Shown here piece by piece: positions 36,575-47,537 of a stretch of DNA of 64,000 bases. Source of the DNA: Lunularia cruciata (Eukaryota > Streptophyta > Marchantiopsida > Lunulariales > Lunulariaceae); contig OX419758.1 in the NCBI GenBank assembly GCA_948567375.1, positions 129,001 to 193,000 on the forward strand. The letters are read 5' to 3'. Under the pieces are notes generated by a model, which saw only the letters and a list, made by a program, of their open reading frames with translations, searched no databases and was not told where the DNA came from. A program made the translations under genes and the position numbers. How positions within the stretch are numbered: the stretch's first letter is position 1; each line of letters opens with the position of its first letter.

Positions 36575-37057
36575 AAAATCTACTCATCCTTTAGGATTGT
36601 GCATGATAAGATTTGAACCCCAAATCTCTAGTTCCTAGATTAGTGCCCTAGCTAACTGGTCAACTCTCACTTGTTATCCCAATGATTGATACATATACTC
36701 ATGTAGCTTTGGCTAGGAAATAATGTTTGATCTCATCCTTGGTGATCATGGTAGTGTAAGAGTAGATATACACTCTATATTATGTCAAATGCCAAATGGT
36801 GATAGTTAGTCTAGATTTGATTTGTGAGATGGAGTGTTATCATTTTGATTTCTTATGAGTTGATCCCTTCCATTCTCTACTTCCTATTTGTGCACCATGT
36901 TTGTATGAGATGCCTTGATATTTAGAGCATTGAAGCTCTAATGTGCTCTCAATAGTGAGGCTTGAGTGATGACCAATCAAACTACTTATATTTCTCTTTT
37001 GTGAGATAGGAAGTGATGGTCTATAGACTATAAAAGTGCATGTTGTGATGGTAGGTT

Positions 37058-38774
37058 TGTGACAACCCAGCAAATATCACTTTTGCGGTAAATGGGTAAG
37101 TCAAGTTTGTTCTTGCAGAGATACTAGTCAGAATTGGTCAAATACAAAGTCAAACAGTAACATGTAGTTCTTCTTGATTTCTTCTTTAATCTCTCATGTA
37201 GAAACCACACCCAAAAGAGAGTAACAAGCACTGATTTGCAGTCTTGTTACAAATTAACACTTCTTAATCACAACACCTTCAACTCTTTCCAAACAATCTT
37301 GATTGTGATGATTCAGGCTCTCATGAAAATGGCACTTTACTGCAAAACAACTTTGCCTTAGAATTGTGTTCCACCCCTCCACTTAAGGCATAACTTCCTT
37401 GATCAAAATTGCTTCACATCAACTTTGTGCTGCACTCACAAATGCAGAATACTACCAACACTATAATTCCTCTCAGATTTGTCAAGGCATTGCTTTGATT
37501 GCACTTCACTCAGGATCAAACACACAAAATGAAAATCAAGGCTACGGAATCCAAGATCCAACAAGCACACTAACTTGCACTTTGAATTTCTCCACACACT
37601 CACAAGCATAGACACAATGTTGATACTCAAAATCAAGCTTAAGCAACGAGCACTGCTTCACAACACTTTGCTTTATCTATTCTAAGAATTATGAGCACTG
37701 AACAACATGATACTAAAAATGCCACTCTTAAATAGTGAAGCAAATAACAGTTATCTTCCTAATGCACCTCTTCCTAATGACTCTACAAACCTGCAGATCC
37801 GAAATGACAATGCACCTCTTCATATCTACCTATTCAAATCTCAAATCGGTTACTAATCCGATCCGATGTCTACTTCTTCCTTGGCTTTTAAACCTGAACC
37901 CAAAGTAATTTTACCTCCTACTACTCTATCCTCGGGTTTCATAATTCCTACATCTTCTACCAGATCTAACAATTCTCTTTCCTGATTTGATATTTCACTA
38001 GTGGGTAATCTATCTAACTCCTTGTTTTTTGACACACTCTTCTCTAATGTCTCCAATGGTAACTCCAAAGACATCAACACTCCTACTTCATCTACTTCGG
38101 GTTTTGCTCTAACATCTTTCCGAAGTTTATCTATCTCTAACTTCACTAGATCTAATCTTATCGTGATATTGTCTTCTACTTCTAATATTTTCCTATCTAC
38201 ATGAGTTTTGAGACTAATTAACAGAGCATTCAAGTCTGTATCCTTTGCATGTCTCTTCCTTGTCTCCTACACCAACAACTTCAACCTGTGCAGCCTCGTT
38301 TCTTCAATACAAAAACTGGCCTCTATACTCAGCATCCCATTCATCCTGATTACCATCTCCTTCAATGGCTCAAATCTCATTTGCCTTTCATGCTCCCAAT
38401 CTGCAAGCCATTCTTCCCTATACATTGCCAATTTTGCCTCAAACTCGGCTTTCACCATTTCCTTCTCCTTCTCCTTTTGCACAATCTTCTCTTCCAGACT
38501 ATGAAGTAACTCTCGTAATCTCTCTTCTTCCCTATATCTCATTGTCAACTCCCGTTGCCATAGTTGCTTCTTCTCTTCTACACTCTCCATCACTCTATCG
38601 AGCTCTTGTTCTTTCTCTACTACCCTTGCCATAGCATGGATAATTTCTAGTCTTGAATCAGCAAACTGCTGCTTCAAGATTTTGTACTTAGTTACTTGTC
38701 TCTCCCTTGCTATGTCACTCTTCTTCACAAGTTCCTCTCGATACCTTGCTTCTCTCTTCAAATTCTCAATGGCT
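37058..38774 (-). mobile_element. Family L LTR, distal part (level-1 host of the nest)
   Basis: The low end is TGTGACAACCCAGCAAATATC at 37058, the L LTR 3' terminus in minus orientation. The high end stops inside the LTR ORF at the target duplication GGCT (38771-38774) of the inserted M element. The same LTR resumes at 62365. No PBS lies below 37058, so it is a 3' or solo LTR. Confidence 0.85.
37853..38770 (-). pseudogene. LTR-resident coiled-coil ORF, C-terminal half of a split copy
   Basis: 38267-38761 (KREARYREELVKKSDIARER...) is a strongly heptad-like coil rich in E, K, R and L, ending LHRLKLLV. 37853-38233 is the C-terminal block (VEDNITIRLDLVKLEIDKLRKD...VGVLMSLELPLETLEKS...LGSGLKAKEEVDIGSD). 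A frameshift separates them near 38240. The upstream half of the same ORF lies at 62369-63998: the reading frame on either side of the M element meets at the duplicated GCC codon region. Function unknown; no gag or pol motif. Confidence 0.75.
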
Positions 38775-39441
38775 TGTCATGCGTATATACATCGCTACAC
38801 AACATACATCGTTGTCAACATCATACACTATAGAAGCACAACTCACACATAAGTCATACATAAACTCTAAAGTGCCACAATAATCAGATTGCTTACCACT
38901 CTCAACTCAACTCAACTCAACTCAGATCAGTACTTGATCTGTCACTCTATAAACTTCCAACAACTAGGCACTGATTACAGTCAAGCCACACCCACTTAAG
39001 CATAGAGAATCAAGGTGATGCTCACTGGCCTCTGTCCACCATAGCTAGGAACTCGAAGGCTCAACATCAGAGAAGTGAGCTCTCTAGAGCTCACTTCAAA
39101 ACTATACGCCCCTGGACTTGAGCTAGCACTGAAACCCTAACGGTCCCGCTGACGGCACACTCGACGGTGCAAACGGTGTAAAGTGACGGTGGGCCCCACC
39201 GTGAAGTCAATACCCCAAACACAAAATCTGACCGTCAGAAAGTAGTCCTTGAGAAACTGCTGAAATAACTCTAACTACTATCATTGGAACTCCAGTGTCC
39301 GAGCATCTAGATGCGGAACTACAAATGGCGTGATAGCTGTCATTCGTATATACATTACTACACAACATACATTGCTATTAACATCATACACTATAGAAGC
39401 ACAACTCACACATAAGTCATACATAGACTCTAAAGTGCCAC
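38775..39441 (-). repeat. Family M 3' terminal repeat, rearranged
   Basis: About 450 bp (38882-39335) match the start of the 5' LTR (61917-62364), but the following 1.1 kb of that LTR is missing. Instead a segment of about 105 bp ('tgtcatgcgtatatac...agtgccacaat') lies at 38775-38881, and a second copy lies at 39338-39441, next to the internal region. 'gct' separates the LTR piece from the second copy. A purine-rich GGAGGCAAT (minus) at about 39441-39450 may be the polypurine tract. Confidence 0.6.
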
Positions 39442-39610
39442 AATTGCCTCCTAGCTGGCGGTTAGGTCCCTCTAACTCCAGATAGCCATCTACTCTAAGT
39501 ATATGGTATACCCTCTAATGGGCAAAGATCAAGAGGCCGTGTGCTATGGAGCCCCATCGTTAGTTGCCTATCTGCAATCTATACCATATAAAGAATGAAC
39601 TAGCTATAGG

Positions 39611-39943
39611 TCAAGTACATCTAGGACATAACCACTGTCCCTGAGGAACCACCGTGAGGGGAGGAGTCATACATGCCATATGCCATCTTCTCAAACAGCT
39701 ATCACACACTAACATAGTAGCTGCTCCACCAGAAGAGCCACATAACATACACCTCAAGCCTGCACATACAAGTGCTAAGCTTGGGTCCATAGTACCATCA
39801 ATGTTTGGGAGGTGGCATGGCGCACAATTGTGCACATGATCCTTCCAAACAACACCATCACGTCCGTCCAACACAAGGACTCCAGATGGCAAAACCTCGC
39901 GCACTCTCAAGATAGTGCAGCTTGTAGAAACATCAAGTGTCAT
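39611..39943 (-). pseudogene. Integrase C-terminus fused to PHD finger
   Basis: A 110-codon open segment at the 3' end of the M pol frame. Residues about 10-48 resemble the small beta domain that ends Ty3 integrases (ILRVREVLPSGVLVLDGRDG, then KDHVHNCAPCHLP). Residues 65-109 (39617-39751) are a canonical Cys4-His-Cys3 PHD finger: C65-x2-C68, C80-x2-C83, W87-H88-x2-C91, W104-x-C106-x2-C109. All eight ligands are present. PHD fingers typically bind histone H3 tails, so a role in targeting integration or marking chromatin is inferred, not shown. No chromodomain is seen, although many Ty3 elements have one here. Marked pseudogene only because the upstream integrase frame is broken. Confidence 0.85.
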
Positions 39944-39949
39944 TGGTGC

Positions 39950-41230
39950 TGTCTGTTGTAGATATACATAGTCACCTAGATGAAATTGATGGACCGAGGG
40001 TCTATAACCTCCTCCTCAAATGGTAGCATAGTGTAAAGTATCTCTATGCTAAGCAATTGCCAAGTTCTCAAAGGCCATTGGCATCACTCTCCAAAAGATC
40101 TCTGCCCGTTGAGAACATGCGCTCATCCATACATCGGGGTCATCCAAGTCCAAAACTACAGTAGCATCTCAACAAATGGCTGTAGGTAAATCTGAATCTT
40201 GTCCATAGAGTAGAAAGTATAGAGAGAAAGATGCTAAGGAGGCTTGCTGGCTGAACTGATAGCTTATGGCCAACCAAGGTAATTGGAGATCCCAATCTCC
40301 CAAGTGGCCTCTCTGCAAACCATACTTTTGCAATCCTCTCTTCACCGTCTGAACCACTCTCTCTGCTAAGCCATCTGCCTCAGGGTGATCTCGGGATGTC
40401 GTACAATGATCAATCAAAGCCTTGTCACACAAGACTTGAAATTGCCCCTAGGACTATGTACCTTGATCAGTCAAAACCTCAGCTGGTGCACCAAAAATGA
40501 CTAAGAACTCGATCCAGGAACGAGTAAGCTGTCCCTTCACTAGACTTGTCAAGAAGTGCCACCAACTCAATCCACTTGGAGAAGTGGTCCACCATCACCA
40601 AAACACACTGATGATGTCTCACAGTCAGCGGTAAAGGTCCGGCAAAGTCCAAACTCCAACGGTAACCCAATCCCATGATAGGTAATGGGTGTAACTGTGA
40701 TGTAAGAGCATTGAATGATGCTCTAACTTGGTCACAAACCACACATCTGGCAACAAACTGTTGTACCTCGGTCTGCATACCGCACCACCAATAATGACTC
40801 TGAAGTAAGCTATACGTACGCTTTACTCCAAAATGTCCTAGCTCCTCATGAGCATGACGGACCAATTGTGGTCTCTGAGATGGAAGTGGTACTACTCACA
40901 CTCTACCATCCTCCCATACATGCAAAAGGTGTCTACCCTCCAATCTGAACCGTCTGGCTCACTGAAGAACACGGTCTCTCTCCTTGGTCCCAATTGTGCC
41001 ATCCACAACACTTGTGTGAAGAGAGTCCATCACTAAGACATCATCATGAATGTCTCGCTGAACTGTACCAATATCCTCACTCTCTGGATATGTGACCTCA
41101 ATAACTCCTCTTGTATGCGCTGAGAGAGAAACCACCAAAGCCTCTACAAATATACACAAAAAGGCCAATGCATGCCAACCTGGCACCATCTCCTCATCTG
41201 TCTCACCATGCCAATGTGCTCTAGTCTGAT
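39950..41230 (-). pseudogene. Family M integrase
   Basis: The zinc-binding H-x5-H/C-x2-C domain is visible at 40700-40865 (VRHAHEELGHFG...ARCVVCDQVRASF). The catalytic core follows with SLDFAGPLP (first Asp), then a frame change near 40470. Next comes an HPEADGLAERVVQTVKRGLQ segment (40169-40432) carrying the catalytic Glu. The frame 40959-41189 lies between RNase H and integrase. Stops near 40165, 40065 and 40025 and at least one frameshift inactivate it. In live elements this enzyme inserts the cDNA into chromatin. Confidence 0.8.
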
Positions 41231-41249
41231 CCTACTGGCTGGGACATGG

Positions 41250-42700
41250 GTTTCTACTCAACCCATCTGCATCACGGTTCACCACTCCAGGTCTGTGAAC
41301 AACCGTGAAATCATACTCCTATAAAATTAGAGCCCATTGTGCAAGCTTCCCTGAAAGCTTGTCGGACTCCATCAACCACTTCAGCGGCTGATGATTAGTG
41401 ATGAGAGTGAAGGGGTTACCAAATAGGTAACATCAGAAATGTGCTACTACCCAAACTGCTACCAAGCACTCTCCCTCATATGAACTATACTTTGCCTCCG
41501 CTGAATTGTTGGAGCGACTAGCATAGGCCACCACAAACTCCTTCTCCTCATTATCATGTTGGATGAACACCACTCCAAGCCCCAACATACTCCAATCAGT
41601 TTGAACCTGGAATGGTTGTCCCTTGATCGGTCTCCTCAAAATAGGAGCAGATGTCAACCTCTCCTTGAGCTCTACAAAAGCTCTCTCCTGCTCATCTCCC
41701 CAACACCACTCATGTGTAACCTTGGTCAGCTTTGTCAAGGCCTTGGCAATGGCACTAAATCCTCTAACATAGTGGCGATAGAAGTTTGCCAGCCGAAGGA
41801 ATGCTCGCACTCTGCTCACATCCGTAGGCCAAGGAATATGTGCAATAGCCTCCACCTTGGTCTGCTGAACACCAAGTCCTCCAGGATAGATAGTGTGACC
41901 CAAATACTCAACATGCTCATGGAAGAACCTACACTTCCCAGGATGTAATTTGAGTCCATGAGATCTCAATCTCTCAAACACCTCCAACAACTGTCTCTCA
42001 TGCTCCTCCACAGTAGAGCTATAAACCAAAATGTCATCAATATAGCACCGAGCAAAATCCAATCCAGCTAGGATCCTATCCATGACCCTCTGGAACTCAG
42101 CAAGAGCATTCTTCAACCCAAATGGTAAGAACCTCCACTGATATAACACATCCTTGCCGTGAGGATCAATAGCCCAAAATGATGTCTTGGACTTATCCTC
42201 TTCCCTGATTGGCAATTGATGATATCCCGCTTGAAGATCCAAAGTACTGAAGATTTTTGCATGCCCAATCGTATCAAAAATCTCCTCTAGTGTAGGCATG
42301 GCATACCGATCAGCCCTGGTCTATTGGTTGATAGGACGGTAATCTCCACATATCTGCCTATCTGTATAGTTGCCATGCATATCCTTCTTGGCTGGCATCA
42401 TTGTCGCTGATGCATACTTTCCATGTGAAATCTCCACCAAACTAGCCTCAAAAAGGTCACTACTTCGGCTCTGAATCAATGTCCTCTCCATATCACTATA
42501 TCGATAAGGACGTAAAAAAACTGGTGTGTTAGCTCAATCCATATACTAGGTCTCTTCAGAGCACCCAAATCCTTCATATTGAAGGCAAAACAACTCGTGT
42601 GACTCCTCAAGAACCTTCAAACCCTCCGTCTTTCCTCTCCAGTAAGCTTGGGTCCAAGATCTGGCTCCCAAGTATCCTCTGTAACTGTAGTAGGAGTGGA
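41250..42700 (-). pseudogene. Family M reverse transcriptase / RNase H
   Basis: The long open part 41433-42299 covers RT from MPTLEEIFDTIGHAKIFSTL through KTSFWAIDPHG, FLPFGLKNAL and the catalytic CYIDDILVYS (Asp-Asp). It continues to VEYLGHTIYPGGLGV, the connection domain FLRLANFYRHYVRGFS, and RNase H (VQTDWSMLGLGVVF, YASRSNNSAEAKYSSYEGECLA-like). The N-terminal RT part (42300-42700) continues in the same direction with stops. This is a Ty3-type RT. The RNase H end between 41250 and 41430 is out of frame. Confidence 0.88.
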
Positions 42701-43069
42701 AGACGTATTGATTGACTGCTACACTGGGCCCTTGGGAGCAATAGTGTCATGCTCCCGACCACTAGAGGTCCCAACCTCTATGTGAAAAACTCCCTCCACT
42801 CTAGCTGCAAGCTCCACATGTCCTCTGGCTGCATCCCATGTAGACCAAGGGTGTAATCCAAGTAGCCCACGCTCACCTGGATGGACTCCAACAAGACCAC
42901 TCTCCCTAGTAGCTACTGGATGTGTCCCAAGAATACCATGTCCACTTGGTCCATCGCCCCCAGCATGTGCCTGAATCGTCTCGATAGGCACAAGGCTCAC
43001 AAGTGTTCAAGTGGTGATGCCTATCAAGCGCATCCTACACTGCTCTACCAAGCCAAGGCTCACAATCTA
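42701..43069 (-). pseudogene. Linker between methyltransferase and RT in family M
   Basis: A 93-codon frame at 42719-43000 (IETIQAHAGGDGPSGHGILGTHPVATRESGL...) is rich in Gly, His and Pro and has no known domain. It connects the methyltransferase C-terminus to RT in the M polyprotein and is probably a spacer. Confidence 0.45.
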
Positions 43070-43289
43070 GGTCAAACAGTTCAGGTCCATATCTTGACCT
43101 AACACCTGACACCTGGATGCCTCTGACACTACTGGAACATCAGTAATATCGGTGCAAAAACCCATTGCCCGCTCTCTCTCATCAGCGTTGGGCTCCACCA
43201 ACTACTATAATTGTGAGTCCCAAACAAGTCCAGGTCCTCCCTCTTGAAAAGCATGAGAGCCTAGGAAACTCATGAGTGTGGAAAATGCA
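43070..43289 (-). pseudogene. DNA methyltransferase C-terminal part (motifs IX-X), displaced
   Basis: Read from the target duplication downwards, the frame that leaves the N-terminal fragment at 56086 continues here as FSTLMSFLGSHAFQEGG, then two adjacent TAG stops (43202-43207). After them comes VEPNADERERAMGF, matching C5-methyltransferase motif IX, and EASRCQVLGQDMDLN, matching motif X. The layout resembles the end of DNMT3-type catalytic domains (ER.MGF..D.TDV...S..R..LLG). It is separated from the rest of its gene by the 12.8 kb nested L element. This shows both that the insertion point was inside the methyltransferase and that the domain was complete before. Confidence 0.85.
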
Positions 43290-46212
43290 TGTGAGAACTC
43301 GGCAAATATCACTTTTGCGGTAATCGGGTAAGTAAAGTTTGTTCCCGCAGAGATACTACCCAGAATTGGTCAAATACAAAGACAAAAGTCACAATTGTAG
43401 TTCTTCTTGATTGCTTCTTTGATCTCTCAGGTAGAAACTACACCCAGAAGAGAGTAACAAGCTCACAATCTTGACAACTTGTCACAAATACTCACACACA
43501 TAATCACAACATAGCAAATTCTGTCCAAACAACTCTTGATTGTGATGATTCAGATTCTCACGAAGATGGCACTTCACTGCAAAGACTGATTTTGCCTCAG
43601 AATTGTGTTCCACCCCTCCACTGAAGGCACAACTTTCTTGATCAAAATTACTTCACATCAACTTCGTGCTGCACTCACCAATGCAAAATACTACCAACCC
43701 TACAATTCCTCTCAGATTTGTCAAGGCATTGCTCCGATGCACTTCACTCAGGATCAAACACACAGAATGAAGATCAAGGCTGCAGATTCCAACATCCACA
43801 GACACACTGACTTTCTCTTTGGAATTCTCCACACACTCACAAACACAAACACAAAATTGACAATTGGAATTAAGCTTAAGCGACGAGTACTAAGAACAAC
43901 ACTTTGCTTTATCTATCTTCAGGCATACTGTGTACTCTGTAACTCAGCACTTTTGACTAGCTCTCGTAATTGTTCTTCTTCCTCTTGCCTGGCTGCTAAC
44001 TCCCTCTGCCATGCTTGATCTTTTGTCATTGCACTCTTCTTCAAACTATCCACCTCTTGCTCCATTACGATGGTCATCGCCTTCAAATGAACATTCTTGA
44101 TATGCACATCACTCACTTCTTCCTTCATCTTATTGAGCCACATCGTTTGTTCCTTGAATTCTCCGGCTTGCCTTTGCAATTCCTTCTCCTTCTTGGTGCA
44201 GCTTCCTTGTAGCAGGGTCAGTTTTTTCTTCACCAAGCATTCCTCCCTCCGAATTTCTTCCACTTCCGTGCTTCTTTGGACTTGTTGTTCTTGCAGCTCT
44301 TTCACTTCACTCACCAGATACTTCACCATCTGCAATTCGTTCATCCCCTTCCTGTGATCTTGGGGAATTACTCTTTGATGCTCCTTCAATAGTTCTAGCA
44401 ATGGTGTTACCACCTTTGTCAGGTAGGATATCCCGCTGAAGTGCTCTTCCTTGTCATCGCCATCTTTGTCTGGAGTCTTCTTTTCCGTCATTGGCTCCTT
44501 CATCTGAAGTTGCAATCTTTGTATCTTTATCGTGTCATCACTTTCTTCGTCTTGGCCTCTCGAACTCGGCCCCGCGGGATTCTCTGCTTCTTCTTCTACT
44601 CTTGACTTGTTTAATACCATTGTTTGACAAGCCTCACTTATTGCTGCCGATTGTTGGACCTCTAGCTCTCCATCGCTTTTGCTCCCAAACTCCTCACTTT
44701 TCAAGGGGAGCTCCTCTTCTTCCGAGTCCTCTTCTTGCGACTCAGTCTCCTCGCTAGACTCTGATCCCGATGATGCCTCTTTTATGATCTTCGCCATTTT
44801 CAACATCAGCCATTGAGTCTTCCTTTGCATGGGAGGCAACCTTGCTTCTTTGGTTTTGTTTCTCTTCTTCATCTTTGGACTGGTAATGTCTTTGACTTTC
44901 CACTATCCTGTCCTTGCAAAGTATTCGTCATTTGCTCAAAGATGCAGCATATACTCGCACTCCTCATCGTCTACTTCTCGTCGCAAATCGGGATGCATGT
45001 GAGACACCATACAATGACGCTCGTCTTTGGATAGTAAATTCAGCCCAAAGCAGAAGTGAGCTGCAAATGGTGCAAAATAATGTGGTGGCAAGCCCGTTCT
45101 CCAATTCACCACCATCTACCTTGTTCGATGGTGAAAGCACTTCGCCCAATTCATTGGAACTCCTGCAAACATCTGATGGAAAAAGATGGCCTGCTGCATG
45201 TTCACGTAGGTAGTTTGTTCTGGCTTGAACATGGCCATCATTGCCCCCATGATACTTCTTTGGATCGGGTCCCGGTAGGACTCCACCTTGTAGCCATTCG
45301 TGGTTCTTGGAGCAAAGAACAAATTTTGGATTTCCGCCGTCTCTTTTGCAACATCACACTTCCGATAGAAGGTGATCCCCGTTGGTTCTCCTTCTTCTCT
45401 TCCCAATACCAACTTCCAATCTGACTCAGTCCATCGGGTTGGATTGCCTCTCTTCCTTTCCACCTCGGGACCCTCCTCACAATTACTAACAGCAATCTCT
45501 ACGATCACTCCCGGGAAACTGAAATTCTAGTTCCATGCTAAAAATGTGATACGAAGTCTAATCAAGACTTCGATTCTAGCCACTACATCTACCCTTCGAA
45601 TTGCAAAACCTCTCATCGCCAGCGTGTTGGCCACCTTCTTCGCCATGATTTGTTCTCTTGTTCTACGATGTTGGAAAATAAGACCCTCTCCTAGATGAGA
45701 CACTCTAACTCCCTCAGGGTTCCAGAAAATCTCACTCTCGATGGGCTTCCGGACACGCATTACTACAGGACGACTACTCAAAGGAATTGGAAATTTACTC
45801 AGAGTATTCAACTTCCCCCTGCATAGTCACAATTTTATATTGCCCCAAATTGCAGTCATTCTTTAGTTGATTTTGTCTGTGAATTTCTCTCTTCTGTGTG
45901 CACTCCCGATCACTGTCAAGACATGCTTCTTCTGCTCCCGCCATTTCTTGAAATGTAATTTCTTGCCATGTACAGAAGTTGTTAAATGGTCTTCGTCTTT
46001 CCTGCATCTTCCAACCCAAAGACGGTGATCTTTGGACTTTTTCCGGCATACTCCTCTTCTGAGTACCTCCATCATCGGATCCGATGTCATCTTCTTTGGA
46101 TTTCCTCCAAATTTACTTCCGTCCATTCTTTGTCCGCAATTCAACTTTTAGTGCTTACTTCGTCTCTTAAACCCTACTAACCATAGGAAAACAAAAAAAT
46201 GTGGGTACCACA
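43290..46212 (-). repeat. 3' LTR of the nested L element
   Basis: 2,923 bp, colinear with 52384-56085 except for a deletion of about 780 bp. The sequence jumps from 'tttatctatcttcag' at 43921 directly into 'gcatactgtgtact', which in the other LTR lies at about 53796. The terminus at 43290 is TGTGAGAACTCGG, with two substitutions relative to TGTGACAACCCAG. Confidence 0.9.
43919..46144 (-). pseudogene. LTR-resident coiled-coil ORF (3' LTR copy)
   Basis: Same ORF as 53187-56018. The N-terminal basic piece (45863-46144), a globular block with VDVVARIEVLIRLRITFLAWN (45527-45811), the block WKLVLGREEGEPTGITFYRKCDVAKETAEIQNLFFAPR (in 45116-45508) and FFHQMFAGVPMNWAKCFHH are all readable. They are followed by a 317-codon acidic and coiled-coil stretch (43919-44872) with a Glu/Ser-rich linker and long heptads. 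The C-terminal part is removed by the LTR deletion. A few stops or frameshifts separate blocks. It lies downstream of integrase in transcription order, where env-like ORFs sit in Athila elements. Function unknown. Confidence 0.75.
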
Positions 46213-46225
46213 TACCCCCTCCCTC
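46213..46225 (-). promoter_or_regulatory. Polypurine tract of the nested L element
   Basis: On the minus strand GAGGGAGGGGGTA directly precedes the 3' LTR start TGTGGTACCC. Position and composition fit the plus-strand DNA primer of LTR elements. Confidence 0.85.
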
Positions 46226-47534
46226 AAATGTGAGTGTCCCCGTGAACACCAACAACCGGGTTTTTATACAAAGTCGGGTGTTGGGTCCAATATTTTTTAA
46301 CCCTCCAACCATTGACACAAGTTGCAAAAGGATTGCCATCTAGGTCTGCGAGTTGAATGGAAATATTATCATAGATGTGCATCACACGATACGGTCTCAT
46401 CCACCTCAGATGTAATTTTCCTAGAAAAAATAGGCGGTGATTATCATATAATAATACCAAGTCGCCTTCTTGAACAGTCACAAGTTTGATTCTTTTATCG
46501 TGCAAGACTTTCCGTTGTTCTTGAATTTCCTTTGTAGTTTGCATTGCATCGTCCCTTTTCTCTTCCAACCACATCAGTTGATGGATCCAAAGATCTTGAC
46601 TTTCTTCCTCCTACAAACGTTCTTCACAAAGTATTCTATATGTCGAGACTTCAAACTCTACTGGTAAAATGGGATGCAATCCGTATGTTAGGAAATAAGG
46701 AGTTTGCTTGGTAGTAATCTTTTCAGTTGTTCGATATGCCCACAACACTGCAGGTAACTTCATATCCCAATCATAGGCATAGTTGACTGTCACCTTATTC
46801 AAAATTTTACACAACAATCCATTGGCTTTCTCCGTGAGTCCATTTGCTTTTGGGTTGTAAGGCGTGGTCTTCCGATGCTTAATTTGGAAGTATTTGGTTA
46901 ATGCCTCCACCATTGAGTTCAAAAAATGAGTTCCCCGATCACTGACCAATTCCAAAGGACACCCATAACGGGAAATGATGTTTCAGAAGAAAAACTCTGC
47001 TACTGTCTCTGCATCATCTCTTCGTGTTGCCTCTGCTTCCACCATCTTGGTGGCATAATTGGTACATACAAAGATGTACCTCTTCCTTGTGACACGGGTT
47101 ACTGGTTGAATAGGTCCCACAAAATCAATACCCCATTTCTCAAATGGGGCCAGAGGCTAAATTGGTTTCAAAGGCCATTGTGAAGTCGCCATCGGTTTCC
47201 CTATTCTTTGACAGGCATCACAACTCCGGATATGGGCATGAGTATCTTTATACATTGTAGGCCACCAATACCCTACCGAAAGAATTTTCTTTACCGTATT
47301 TTTTAGGGCATAGTGTCCTCCCGATGCTTCCAAGTGCAAGGATTCGATGACTCCTCCTACTTCGTACGCTTCAAGGCATCTCCGAAGTACTTCATCTTTG
47401 CCCATTTTAAACAAAATGTTGTGTTTCAATTGGTACGGTCCCATTTTCCGAAGAAAGACTGCTCTTTGTTCCGGGTCCAGCCCCTCAAGACAATGGTATG
47501 TATGCAAATAATGATATTCTGCCGCATACCGCAT
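46224..47534 (-). pseudogene. Family L integrase
   Basis: The zinc-binding domain reads LHLEASGGHYALKNT...SCDACQRIGKP (47157-47534). The catalytic core has WGIDFVGPIQ, LVSDRGTHF and a PKANGLTEKANGLL segment, giving the D, D and E residues. The C-terminal domain (46224-46574) reads VQEGDLVLLYDNHRLFFLGKLHLRWMRPYRV and ends almost at the polypurine tract. Stops near 47156, 46985 and 46610 break it. No chromodomain or PHD follows, unlike family M. This supports the non-chromovirus (Athila/Tat) placement. Confidence 0.88.
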
Positions 47535-47537
47535 ACT

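Larger units (their letters stand above)
35690..36830 (+). repeat. Degenerate family M LTR plus PBS
   Basis: 'gtttctcaaagattac' (35769), the 'ccatgggacccattgttac...gcatcgtcagatgtgccatcaac' block (35825-35880), and the 3' end with 'gtagctttggctagga' (36705) and 'atgtcaaatgcca' (36782-36796) follow the order of the 60785-62364 LTR, in opposite orientation. A TGGTGATAG sequence at 36797 sits where the M primer-binding site would be. It is interrupted by a minus-oriented family R repeat and has lost much of the middle. Confidence 0.6.

Noticed and set aside
39341-39441. LTR start of family M at TGTGGCAC next to a GGAGGCAAT polypurine tract
   Set aside because: Attractive, but other M LTR copies (6992 and 62364) begin at T(G/A)TCA(C/T)GCC without this segment, so I kept the latter as LTR start and report the conflict as a finding.
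41556-41948. 130-codon plus-strand frame
   Set aside because: Antisense shadow of the family M reverse transcriptase, whose motifs are unambiguous on the minus strand.
44491-44757. Leu/Ser-rich plus-strand frames within LTRs (also 38208-38634, 62522-63101, 9223-9626)
   Set aside because: These are antisense to Glu/Lys-rich coiled-coil coding sequence, which produces long Leu/Ser/Phe-rich shadow frames.
46224-46574. Chromodomain or PHD at the end of the family L integrase
   Set aside because: The C-terminal region is a plain integrase beta domain ending at the polypurine tract, with no Cys/His pattern or chromodomain aromatic cage.
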